From: a virus
Length of the DNA: 52,085 bases
IMG/VR virus record: IMGVR_UViG_3300047446_000276
Location: 1-52,085 of that record
Direction: 5' to 3' (one strand)
Shown piece after piece: positions 39,553 through 46,571 of the stretch. The notes under the pieces are model-generated. The model had not been told where the DNA came from. It did no database searches and saw only the letters and a list, made by a program, of their open reading frames with translations. The stretch's first letter is position 1, and every line of letters begins with the position of its first letter. A program made the position numbers and the translations under genes.

Positions 39553-39564
39553 GTGCCTGCGATT
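39544..39564 (+). repeat. 21-bp direct repeat, copy 2 (immunity right edge)
   Basis: Identical to 36416-36436. It includes the end of the terminator stem, the T run and the following gtgcctgcgatt. The distance between copies is 3128 bp. Confidence 0.8.
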
Positions 39565-39593
39565 GAGAAGAGCACATTTGTACTCCATCCGTA

Positions 39594-39636
39594 TTGCGAA
39601 ATTTTCCTCTCTGAAATACTGTATGCGCATACAGTA
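39594..39636 (+). promoter_or_regulatory. SOS promoter with palindromic LexA box
   Basis: TTGCGA (39594-39599), 17 bases, TACTGT (39617-39622) form a sigma-70 promoter. The -10 is part of a perfect 20-bp palindrome, tactgtatgcgcatacagta (39617-39636), which includes CTG-N10-CAG at 39619-39634. LexA binding would block the DUF1654 gene directly. Confidence 0.85.
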
Positions 39637-39649
39637 AACGGAGGTACAC

Positions 39650-39901
39650 ATGGCAAAGGCAAACTCGATTCCACCAGCAGCTCAGACCACTTACGGCATG
39701 CTCGGCATGCGCGTCCAGGCGATCATCAACTCTCCCAAAGCGCAGAAAGCCAAGGCCGCGCTGCTGGAGCGATTACCTACGGACAGGCCTGAGGATTGGG
39801 ATCAACTGCTGGACGAGATTGCCGAGAACGACAACGTGACCATCGCTCACCGGGACGACGGTAACGTGCAGATCTTCTGGACTGTGCCCAAAGAAGACTG
39901 A
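39650..39901 (+). CDS. DUF1654 family protein, SOS-induced
   Basis: An 83-aa protein of the DUF1654 family: Y-G-M-L-G-M-R-V-Q-A-I-I-N-S-P-K-A-Q, then W-D-Q-L-L-D-E-I-A-E-N-D-N and H-R-D-D-G-N-V-Q-I-F-W. It begins at ATG 39650 behind a perfect GGAGG with 5 bases spacing. It is a single-gene unit between two terminators, with a LexA box at the promoter, so it should rise on DNA damage before or with prophage induction. The molecular role of DUF1654 is not known to me. Confidence 0.85.
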   Translation: MAKANSIPPAAQTTYGMLGMRVQAIINSPKAQKAKAALLERLPTDRPEDWDQLLDEIAENDNVTIAHRDDGNVQIFWTVPKED

Positions 39902-39918
39902 GGATCAAATCCCTCTTT

Positions 39919-39941
39919 GCCCGCCATGTGCGGGCTTTTTT
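39919..39941 (+). terminator. Terminator of the DUF1654 gene
   Basis: The stem gcccgc-catgt-gcgggc is followed by six T. It isolates this SOS unit from the left promoter 30 bp on. Confidence 0.85.
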
Positions 39942-39953
39942 ACGCCTCAAGAA

Positions 39954-39999
39954 AAATAAAGGCATACCTGTTGACTTCAAATAAAGGCTTCCCTATATT
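39954..39999 (+). promoter_or_regulatory. Early left promoter (pL-like) with two operator-like motifs
   Basis: TTGACT (39971-39976), 17 bases and TATATT (39994-39999) make a near-consensus sigma-70 promoter. Two copies of AAATAAAGG lie over it: 39954-39970 (aaataaaggcatacctg) and 39979-39994 (aaataaaggcttccct). The former closely resembles the copy in the CI/Cro region at 37154-37170, so both may be repressor sites. Confidence 0.72.
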
Positions 40000-40518
40000 T
40001 TACCCATCGCCAGCGACATCACGGCGACAGCCCTAACGCTCTTTAAAAACCAGCGCAACAAATCAACAGACCGCTTTGCCTCTACCGGCGACCGGTGATC
40101 AGACAGGCGAACGAGGAAAGCCTGCCAACGACAGGGAAAACCCTGGACGGCTGATCAAGGGCGAAATGCCCGAACCGCGTGAATGACCCGGCAAGCGATG
40201 CGCCCCGCCACTCCGGCGGCAATGGAGAAGATTTAAAGAATTAGCGGTCCCGATAGCCTCGGCTGGGAGCGCCGGACCTCATGCACCCTGCCCCAATCCC
40301 CCGGGCACATCGCGCTGCAGCGTGCATGTTGTATGGACCTGTGATCCGCCACCTACAGATGCTGATTTAGGTGACGAGGAGGAAGCGCAACGCCCAACCA
40401 ACGAGAACCTACGACCTGCAATCAGCAGCGGGTACGAGGCGCGCAGACAGAGCGAGTCTTTCCTGATGCAGCTTGGCGACAGGCTGCATTGGGAAATCCC
40501 CCAACCTGAGGCATCACC
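40000..40518 (+). other. Structured early-left leader with boxA and hairpins
   Basis: About 520 bp without a convincing gene. CGCTCTTTA at 40037-40045 is a good boxA, as used for antitermination. Hairpins follow: accgg-cga-ccggt (40085-40097), caggg-aaaa-ccctg (40132-40145) and gggc-gaaat-gccc (40159-40171). They resemble boxB-like elements by position but no N protein is recognised. A low-scoring frame starts with GTG at 40322 and ends inside the next gene; it is not called as a gene. Confidence 0.5.
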
Positions 40519-40953
40519 ATGTTAGGCAAATTGTTTGGCAAGAAATCTGGTCAGGCCCGTGCTGCCGTTTCCAAGCTGGCGAACCGCGATTTGATGGAGG
40601 CTGTGGTCTACGGCGCAATTTACGTGGCCGCCGCCGACGGCGATCTCGAAGACGTTGAGCTGCAGAAGGTCGAAACAATCCTGAGCAACAACCCGGCGCT
40701 GCAAGGCTTCGGCGCCGAGCTGTCCAACACCATCGACCGGGCAAAGACCGACTTCAAATCCGGTCCGCGCATTCTTCGCCAGAACGCCGAGAAAGAACTG
40801 AGCGACCTCGCTCACAGCCCGCAAGAAGCGCTGACCGTGCTCAACGTGATGCTGACCGTGGCCGAAGCCGACGGCGAAATCGAAGACGCTGAGCTGAAAG
40901 CCCTGGAGCGCAGCGCCAAGCTGTTGGGCCTGAACCTGAAAGACAATCTGTAA
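40519..40953 (+). CDS. TerB-like protein
   Basis: A 144-aa helical protein with two TerB-type acidic loops: A-A-D-G-D-L-E-D-V-E-L and A-E-A-D-G-E-I-E-D-A-E-L, each followed by a helix. TerB-family proteins are linked to tellurite resistance and phage inhibition in bacteria; in phages the role is unknown. It is the first recognised gene of the early left operon, starting at ATG 40519. Confidence 0.85.
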   Translation: MLGKLFGKKSGQARAAVSKLANRDLMEAVVYGAIYVAAADGDLEDVELQKVETILSNNPALQGFGAELSNTIDRAKTDFKSGPRILRQNAEKELSDLAHSPQEALTVLNVMLTVAEADGEIEDAELKALERSAKLLGLNLKDNL

Positions 40954-41124
40954 ATGTACCTGGTCCGGGAAATGGTGGAACGCCTACGGGCGTTTCTCAT
41001 CGTCGCCCTGCTCATCGGTGTAGTGGTGATCGATTCGGTATCTCGAATCATCAGCATGTGTGCCGATGGGTTCCTCGCGGTGCTGATCTTCTTGCTGATC
41101 TGGCCGCTGATCAAAAAGCCCTGA
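40954..41124 (+). CDS. Small membrane protein (56 aa)
   Basis: It starts directly after the TerB-like stop and codes for 56 residues with two hydrophobic segments, about 14-28 (F-L-I-V-A-L-L-I-G-V-V-V) and 40-53 (F-L-A-V-L-I-F-L-L-I-W). A charged start (R-E-M-V-E-R-L-R) and basic end (K-K-P) fit a two-span membrane protein. It may work with the TerB-like protein, as the genes are adjacent. Confidence 0.75.
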   Translation: MYLVREMVERLRAFLIVALLIGVVVIDSVSRIISMCADGFLAVLIFLLIWPLIKKP

Positions 41125-41318
41125 CTCATCTTTCTGCCCATTCAACGAGTGGGCAGCGGGATGCGGACGTAACTGCGGCCCATAACCGCCCACCTGCATT
41201 GTGTCTTTCAACTTCAGAGGATTTGCAGCCATGTAAACGACAGCCTGCCGGCCTTGCCTCATGCAACGCCGAGCGAAGAGGTTCACGTACAGAGGTGTAT
41301 TGAACCAGCAACAAGAAA

Positions 41319-41344
41319 AGCCCGGGCACGACCGGGCTTTTTTT
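41319..41344 (+). terminator. Rho-independent terminator in the early left operon
   Basis: The stem gcccgg-gcacga-ccgggc runs into seven T. It lies before the 41415 gene, so later genes need antitermination or their own promoter. The 195 bp before it hold no gene that I can see. Confidence 0.85.
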
Positions 41345-41414
41345 CACCCTGCGTTTACTCGCGAGCTCTCGTATCGAGCGCTGGCGAATACACGTAACCA
41401 TCTGAGGAAAGGAC

Positions 41415-41702
41415 ATGCACCCCAACATTCAGCAGCGCGTGGATGGCCTGAACGCCATGCGCGCCCGCACTCATCTCGCCACTGCGGAGTTCTACGCCAT
41501 GATCGGAAAGGAACAGCCAGCCCAGCCCGTGCGCTTCCAGGTGGTTGCCAAAGGCAAACACGCTTTCCACATCGTTGATCGCACCACCGACAAGGTGCGC
41601 GGCTTCCGCTTCGACTTCGCCCGCGCCGTCGAGTACGCCCAGGCACTGGAAGATCGCGCCGCCGGTGTGACCGTCAACCTGTCCAGCGAGGTGCGCCAGT
41701 GA
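41415..41702 (+). CDS. Hypothetical early protein (95 aa)
   Basis: A 95-aa soluble protein with a helical N-terminus (Q-Q-R-V-D-G-L-N-A-M-R-A-R) and a beta-like middle V-R-F-Q-V-V-A-K-G-K-H-A-F-H-I-V-D, then F-R-F-D-F-A-R-A-V-E-Y-A. I do not recognise the domain. ATG 41415 follows GAGGAAAGGAC. Its end overlaps the next gene (GTGA). Confidence 0.75.
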   Translation: MHPNIQQRVDGLNAMRARTHLATAEFYAMIGKEQPAQPVRFQVVAKGKHAFHIVDRTTDKVRGFRFDFARAVEYAQALEDRAAGVTVNLSSEVRQ

Positions 41703-42013
41703 ACTTCGCCCCGCAGGCTGATCCCCGGCAACAGATCATCGCCAACCTGAGCGCACAGATTGAGCACTACCTGTCCACAGGCAAGCGCGTTCACGACGTA
41801 CCGGCAGGCGTAAGTGGTGAGGTGCCGTTCACTGCGATCGGCAATCACCCGAAGAACCTCAAAGCGCGGCGCGATAAGCACGAGCCTCGCGTTCGGGAGC
41901 TGGCCGCCGTGGGCGGCACCGCATCAGCAATCGCCACTGCCATCGGCATCGATAGCCGGACTGTCCGGCGCATCGCCAAAGAGCACGGCATCACCCTGGC
42001 CGAACCGACCTGA
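41699..42013 (+). CDS. HTH DNA-binding early protein (104 aa)
   Basis: The C-terminal third is a helix-turn-helix: G-G-T-A-S-A-I-A-T-A-I-G-I-D-S-R-T-V-R-R. The N-terminal half is a Leu/Gln-rich helix. The start is GTG 41699 with a 4-nt overlap to the upstream gene. It may regulate early or host genes; no family is recognised. Confidence 0.7.
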   Translation: MNFAPQADPRQQIIANLSAQIEHYLSTGKRVHDVPAGVSGEVPFTAIGNHPKNLKARRDKHEPRVRELAAVGGTASAIATAIGIDSRTVRRIAKEHGITLAEPT

Positions 42014-42097
42014 TGCGCAGGATCAACAAACGCATACACCAACGCCGCCGGCAAGCCTGGCTGGACTTGCCAGCGCACAAGCTCGGAGAAACACCTA

Positions 42098-42442
42098 ATG
42101 GAAAAGACAGCAGCCGCGAAACACTCGGCGGCGTATCGCGAACGGCAGAACACCATCAAAGCGAAGATGGGAATCGAAGTGATGAAGATCGAGGCGCCTG
42201 CGGGCACACGGTCAGGCATCAGCACAGCGATGAAGGATCACGGCTACAGCCAGATTCAGGAACTGTGGCAGGACTTGGCGCTATCGTTCCTGGCAGCGCC
42301 CCGCGAAGAACAGGCGCGCCGATTGAGAAAGCCTGACGCGTCAGCTTTCGTAGTGACGCCAAGGCTGGCGCGTCATTATCTCGAGAAAGCTCAGTCTGAG
42401 TTAGCTTCGAATCCAGGCGACGAAATTATTGCTCCCAGATAA
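42098..42442 (+). CDS. Hypothetical early protein (114 aa)
   Basis: A basic helical protein: K-H-S-A-A-Y-R-E-R-Q at the start, then A-G-T-R-S-G-I-S-T-A-M-K and helix L-W-Q-D-L-A-L-S-F-L, ending N-P-G-D-E-I-I-A-P-R. The middle could be a ribbon-helix-helix-like DNA-binding region, but I cannot assign it. GGAGAAACACCTA precedes the ATG. Confidence 0.65.
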   Translation: MEKTAAAKHSAAYRERQNTIKAKMGIEVMKIEAPAGTRSGISTAMKDHGYSQIQELWQDLALSFLAAPREEQARRLRKPDASAFVVTPRLARHYLEKAQSELASNPGDEIIAPR

Positions 42443-42800
42443 ATCCAACTCTGTAAGCGGTCGCACCTATTTTGGGTAGCGCAACCAACAGAAAGCTAAG
42501 TTGCGAGACATGCTGAACCAAGTTCACTTTGTCGCCGCTGTCTGTCACCCCAGTAAACGAAAGAAGTGAGGGCGGTGAGTAGCCAACACCTTGGACGTGG
42601 ATAGTGATGGAGTTGCCAAAGCTCACCAGCCTTGCACCAATCTCATGCTCACTATCCAGATCTTCCTCGAACTTTTTGACATACTTCCCAAGCGATTCAA
42701 AAGCAGCCACCACAGGGTTGTCTCTACGAAAATCGATATCCGCTTTCAGCTGCATCTGATCGAGCATTGATTGCATCGCATTGTGACCGTCAAAACTCAT
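42426..42800 (-). CDS. DUF6173 family protein, minus strand in the early left operon
   Basis: A 124-aa protein with the DUF6173-like pattern: F-E-S-L-G-K-Y-V-K-K-F-E-E-D-L-D-S-E-H-E-I-G-A-R-L-V-S-F-G and L-V-Q-H-V-S-Q-L-S-F-L-L. ATG at 42800 follows AAGGAGTG, a good site. Its 3' end overlaps the preceding plus-strand gene by 17 bp. The opposite orientation implies its own promoter and possible expression in the lysogen. Confidence 0.8.
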   Translation of the reverse strand: MSFDGHNAMQSMLDQMQLKADIDFRRDNPVVAAFESLGKYVKKFEEDLDSEHEIGARLVSFGNSITIHVQGVGYSPPSLLSFTGVTDSGDKVNLVQHVSQLSFLLVALPKIGATAYRVGFIWEQ

Positions 42801-42903
42801 ATTCACTCCTTGACCCGGCCCCATGCCGGTCACCACGTATAGCCCACCACCAACCTATTCGCCACCGAACTTTCGGAGGCTTTCGAATGCGTGGAGCATT
42901 TCT

Positions 42904-43449
42904 ATGAAGGTCGAAACGTCCACTGTCACCAAGCTGTTGATCACCGGAGCTGACGGGCTCGACCCGATCACGGTTTTTCTCGAAGACCTTGCCCCTTGCA
43001 AAGGAAAAATCACGGTGAACTGCTGGGGCAAAAGCTGGACAGCTTACTGGGGCGGCATGTGGGATGGTCTGACCGTGGGCCAGTTCTTCTGCAAGCTCAA
43101 TACCGCGTACATCATCGGCTACTTTGACCAGCAGATGAGCGCGCGTCGATTCAGTGGCGATGCTCTGGCAGAGAAGGCAAAGCGCCTGGTGCTTAAAGAG
43201 AGGCGCACGTTCTGCCATGACCGGGATGAAGCCCGCGAGATGTACGAAGATGCCGAGGATTTACGCGACTCACCTTCGATTGATCACCTGCATGGCGCTC
43301 ACAGCGAGCTCATGCACAAACTTTTCGGAGATGAATGGTGGCATCTGAGAAACGACGCCACCGAGCCAAACCCTGATTACGTTTACCTGGAGCGGATTGT
43401 TGTCGCGGTCCAGGCAGCGCTGTCACCTTCTGAATCAGCAGCAGCCTGA
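42904..43449 (+). CDS. Hypothetical phage protein (181 aa)
   Basis: A 181-aa soluble protein starting M-K-V-E-T-S-T-V-T with Y-W-G-G-M-W-D-G-L-T-V-G-Q-F-F and a helical C-terminal half with H-L-H-G-A-H-S-E-L-M. I recall such early proteins in Pseudomonas phages but know no function. ATG 42904 was chosen because GGAG lies 7 bases before it; the frame extends to 42823 without a good start. Confidence 0.7.
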   Translation: MKVETSTVTKLLITGADGLDPITVFLEDLAPCKGKITVNCWGKSWTAYWGGMWDGLTVGQFFCKLNTAYIIGYFDQQMSARRFSGDALAEKAKRLVLKERRTFCHDRDEAREMYEDAEDLRDSPSIDHLHGAHSELMHKLFGDEWWHLRNDATEPNPDYVYLERIVVAVQAALSPSESAAA

Positions 43450-43472
43450 TCACATCAGCGCATCAGCCGCCA
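43444..43472 (+). repeat. 29-bp imperfect direct repeat flanking the DUF1652 gene, copy 1
   Basis: The sequence gcctgatcac...gccgcca matches 43862-43890 in 27 of 29 bases. It starts within the stop region of the preceding gene and lies 5 bp before the DUF1652 gene end. Confidence 0.75.
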
Positions 43473-43476
43473 GACC

Positions 43477-43755
43477 TCATCCTTCGCTCTCTCGGTGCTT
43501 GGAAATATTGCGATACCCTCCCTGCACCATGCGGCTTAGCTGGTATTCCTCCCGGATCTGCGCAATGAGGTCGGAAATAAACCTGATAGACGTCAGGTCG
43601 GACACCGGGATACCTGGCACCGTCATGCCAATCTCATGGGTATCGGGATCGATCAATTGAATTGTCATGACTCTCGTCGGGGAAATGCTGCAAATGCATT
43701 TCACTGGCAAAAAACCTGACTCGACGATGTGTCGCAGCTCCAAATCGGAAATCAT
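43477..43755 (-). CDS. DUF1652 family protein
   Basis: A 92-aa protein with the DUF1652 pattern: M-I-S-D-L-E-L-R-H-I-V-E-S-G-F-L-P, then a beta part with M-T-I-Q-L-I-D-P, and I-R-F-I-S-D-L-I-A-Q-I-R. This family is usually a chromosomal Pseudomonas protein of unknown function. ATG at 43755 is chosen because the family starts M-I-S-D-L-E. It is in opposite direction to the operon and is flanked by 29-bp imperfect direct repeats. Confidence 0.8.
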   Translation of the reverse strand: MISDLELRHIVESGFLPVKCICSISPTRVMTIQLIDPDTHEIGMTVPGIPVSDLTSIRFISDLIAQIREEYQLSRMVQGGYRNISKHRESEG

Positions 43756-43861
43756 CTCTGTGCCCTTAATGCGTGGGTGTATAGAGACGACAAAACCCGC
43801 CACTTGGCATTCGCCCTAATGGACGAGTGGTCAGAAATTACCAGACGACCCAACCATGCCG

Positions 43862-43890
43862 GCCTAATCACACCAGCGCATCAGCCGCCA
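43862..43890 (+). repeat. 29-bp imperfect direct repeat flanking the DUF1652 gene, copy 2
   Basis: Matches 43444-43472 with two mismatches. The period of 418 bp contains exactly the DUF1652 gene plus its upstream region. Confidence 0.75.
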
Positions 43891-43919
43891 CTTCAATAGC
43901 AATTACAGCTTGAGCGACA

Positions 43920-44120
43920 TCATTTGCGCAATGCAAGGTGCTGAGACAGACCCTTCACGGTCCTGTAGGCCACGTCTCGATATTGCTCAACGTCTGGCAG
44001 CTCTGCAATAAGATGCGCCGCGCCGTCGCATAGCGCCTCAATATGAATACCCTGATCTTTCGCCGTCATTAGCACAGCGACCAGTGCAATCTCAAGCGCG
44101 CGTTCTTTGCTCTCCGCCAT
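43920..44120 (-). CDS. Small helical protein, paralogue of 44181-44390
   Basis: A 66-aa protein: M-A-E-S-K-E-R-A-L-E-I-A-L-V-A-V-L, then H-I-E-A-L-C-D-G-A-A, and a helical end. Its first 40 residues follow the same pattern as the next gene (E-R-A-L-E-I-A-L-x-A-V-L with I-E-A-L-C vs R-E-L-A-L-S-I-A-L-E-A-V-L with V-D-E-L-C). Function unknown. Both are on the minus strand inside the plus-strand operon. Confidence 0.7.
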   Translation of the reverse strand: MAESKERALEIALVAVLMTAKDQGIHIEALCDGAAHLIAELPDVEQYRDVAYRTVKGLSQHLALRK

Positions 44121-44180
44121 TGCTCATCCTCCTTTGGCAAAGAAATGAGCGTAGGCGAACTGTCGGCTGAACACACTGAT

Positions 44181-44390
44181 TTACTCATTTTCGCCAAAGT
44201 CGAGCGCATCAACGGCTACCTCGATTTCTCTGATAGCCGCAGCTACAGACGGCGATACGCTCTTAGGCAGAAGCGTCAGCGACCCAATTGCCTGCTCGCA
44301 AAGCTCATCGACATCAACGTGAAGCTCGCGCGCTGCGTTCAGTACAGCTTCAAGCGCGATAGATAGCGCCAATTCCCTGTTCTCGCTCAT
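44181..44390 (-). CDS. Small helical protein, paralogue of 43920-44120
   Basis: A 69-aa acidic helical protein: M-S-E-N-R-E-L-A-L-S-I-A-L-E-A-V-L, then D-V-D-E-L-C-E-Q-A. ATG at 44390 follows GGGAGAAGG. It resembles the neighbouring 66-aa protein over about 40 residues, which suggests tandem duplication. It is divergent from the methyltransferase gene, with 76 bp between the two starts. Confidence 0.7.
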   Translation of the reverse strand: MSENRELALSIALEAVLNAARELHVDVDELCEQAIGSLTLLPKSVSPSVAAAIREIEVAVDALDFGENE

Positions 44391-44466
44391 GACCTTCTCC
44401 CTTCCTGTGGAGAGGTAAGCGTAGGCCATTCCCAACTTTGAATCACGCCACTGGCGAGGATCCTCT

Positions 44467-46560
44467 ATGTCTGCACATCAGAAGAAACGCCCCTTCGATT
44501 TCAAAACGCAGTACGGCCTTGGCTTCGACCCGCAAGACGATGAGATCGTCGTGGACTTCTTCTGCGGTGGTGGCGGCGCCGGTACCGGGCTGGAGATGGG
44601 CTTGGGTCGCAAGGTGAACGTGGCGAAGAACCACAGCGCCAAGGCGATCAGCATGCACACCATCAACCACCCGGGCGCCAAGCACTTCACCACCGACGTG
44701 TTCGAGGGTGATCCGGATACGGAGTGCGGGGGCAAGGCGGTCGGCTGGTTCCATATGAGCCCTGACTGCACCCACCACAGCCAGGCAGCCGGCGGACAGC
44801 CGCGTAAGCGGGAGATCCGCAACCTGTCGTGGATCGGTTTGAAGTGGGGAGGCAAGAAGAAACCCCGCGTAATCAGCCTGGAAAACGTGAAGCAGATCCT
44901 GCAGTGGGGCCCGCTGATCGCCAAGCGCGACAAGGCGACCGGGCGCGCCATCAAGTTGGTGACGGTCCTGAATGCCAAGGGTAAGGAGGTCATCGAGAAG
45001 GTTGTCGCCGAGCCTGGAGAGGTTGTCCCCGTCGGCCAGCAGTTTCTGGTGCCTGACCCAAAACGCCGCGGCACTACGTGGCGCCGGTTCGTACAGTTAC
45101 TGGAAGGCATGGGCTATGCCGTCGAGTGGCGTGTCATCAAGGCTTGCGACTTCGGCGCTCCAACCAGCCGGGAACGCCTTTTCATGATCGCCCGCTGTGA
45201 TGGTCAGCCGATCGTGTGGCCGGAGCCGACCCACGCCAAGAAGCCCTGCAAGGGCCAGCACAAGTACCGAACCGCCGCCGAGTGCATCGACTTCAGCGAT
45301 CTGGGAAAAAGCATCTTCGGGCGCAAGGATGAACTGGCCGACGCCACCAAGCGCCGCATCGCCAAGGGTATGAAGAAGTTCGTCATCGATAACCCGGCGC
45401 CGTTCATTGTGCCGATCGCGAACTGGTCAACCGAGACGGTTCAATCGTTGGATGAGCCGCTGCGCACAATCACGTCATTTCCGAAAGGCGGTTCGTTCTC
45501 TGTCGTCAGCCCAGTGATCGCGCCAGCAACGCACCAAGGCAGCGACCGCATTAACGATCCGCTCGAACCGCTGCCCACCGTGACCTGCGCCAACCGCGGC
45601 GAACTGACATTGATCAGCCCTACCCTCGTGCAAACGGGTTACGGGGAACGCGATGGCCAGCAGCCGCGTACGCAGGATCTGGATCAGCCTCTCGGAACTG
45701 TAGTCGCCGGAGGCGTGAAACATGCTCTTGCCGCTGCGCACCTGGTCAAATTTCGATTCGACGATGAAGGCAAAGCGCTGGACGAACCGCTGCCGACCAT
45801 CACCAGTGGTGGCAACTACCAGCGTCCCGCCGGTGCCGCGCACGCCATGGGCATCGCGACTGCATTCATGGCGCAGATGAACGGCGGGTTCAACACCACC
45901 GACGCAAAAAGCCTCAACGATCCGATGACCACGGTGACGAACACCGGCAGCCAGCAGCAGCTGGTTACCGCCAGCCTCCTGCATCTGCGCGGCAACTGCG
46001 ACGCCCGGGCGGCAGATGAGCCCCTGCATACCGTCAGTGCCGGCGGAACGCACCACGGCCTAATGACTGCCTTCATGGAACGGCAGTTCGGCGCCAGCGT
46101 CGGCCAGGCACTGACCGACCCATCGCCGACGATCACGGCCGGTGGTGGCGGAAAGAGTTCGCTGGTCAGCTTTGAGCTTTCGCCCGAGCATGAAGAAGGC
46201 GCGCTGCGCGTTGCTGCGTTCCTGATCAGCTATTACGGCACCGAGAACATGAGCAGCTGCGATCAGCCGGCGCCCACGATCACCACAAAGGACCGACTCG
46301 GTCTGGTCACCGTCATGGTCAAGGGCACGCCCTATGTGATCGTCGACATCCGCCTACGCATGCTGCAACCGGCCGAGCTGTACCGGGCGCAGGGCTTCCC
46401 GCCTGATTACATCATCACGCACGGCGCCGACGGCAAACCGTTCACGAAGACCGAGCAGGTCCACATGTGCGGTAACAGCGTCAGCCCGCCGCCAATGGCC
46501 GCCCTCGCCCGCGCCAACGATCCATGGCGCGCTGCTCAACGCCAGGCCGTAGCCGCCTGA
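44467..46560 (+). CDS. C5 cytosine DNA methyltransferase with repeat-rich target-recognition region
   Basis: A 697-aa methyltransferase expected to add a methyl group to C5 of cytosine from S-adenosylmethionine. Motif I is D-F-F-C-G-G-G-G (30-37); motif IV is S-P-D-C (98-101) with Cys101 as nucleophile, where most enzymes have P-P-C; motif VI is L-E-N-V (138-141); motif VIII is S-R-E-R-L (234-238); the end has Q-G-F-P (642-645) and C-G-N-S-V (668-672). About 300 residues between VIII and IX carry eight copies of D-x-P-L-x-T-[IV]-[TV]. No endonuclease is next to it, so it may protect phage DNA or act as orphan. Confidence 0.9.
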   Translation: MSAHQKKRPFDFKTQYGLGFDPQDDEIVVDFFCGGGGAGTGLEMGLGRKVNVAKNHSAKAISMHTINHPGAKHFTTDVFEGDPDTECGGKAVGWFHMSPDCTHHSQAAGGQPRKREIRNLSWIGLKWGGKKKPRVISLENVKQILQWGPLIAKRDKATGRAIKLVTVLNAKGKEVIEKVVAEPGEVVPVGQQFLVPDPKRRGTTWRRFVQLLEGMGYAVEWRVIKACDFGAPTSRERLFMIARCDGQPIVWPEPTHAKKPCKGQHKYRTAAECIDFSDLGKSIFGRKDELADATKRRIAKGMKKFVIDNPAPFIVPIANWSTETVQSLDEPLRTITSFPKGGSFSVVSPVIAPATHQGSDRINDPLEPLPTVTCANRGELTLISPTLVQTGYGERDGQQPRTQDLDQPLGTVVAGGVKHALAAAHLVKFRFDDEGKALDEPLPTITSGGNYQRPAGAAHAMGIATAFMAQMNGGFNTTDAKSLNDPMTTVTNTGSQQQLVTASLLHLRGNCDARAADEPLHTVSAGGTHHGLMTAFMERQFGASVGQALTDPSPTITAGGGGKSSLVSFELSPEHEEGALRVAAFLISYYGTENMSSCDQPAPTITTKDRLGLVTVMVKGTPYVIVDIRLRMLQPAELYRAQGFPPDYIITHGADGKPFTKTEQVHMCGNSVSPPPMAALARANDPWRAAQRQAVAA

Positions 46561-46571
46561 CCAACCCCAAA

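Noticed and set aside
40322-40525. GTG-started frame of 67 codons in the early-left leader
   Set aside because: No ribosome binding site, ends inside the TerB-like gene in another frame, and the region is better explained as structured leader RNA.
42013-42336. Plus-strand frame of 107 codons overlapping the 42098-42442 gene
   Set aside because: Most of it overlaps the better supported 42098 gene in another frame. Its first 28 codons could be a start, but no stop occurs before the overlap and the composition (Arg/His/Gly/Ser) is that of a shadow.
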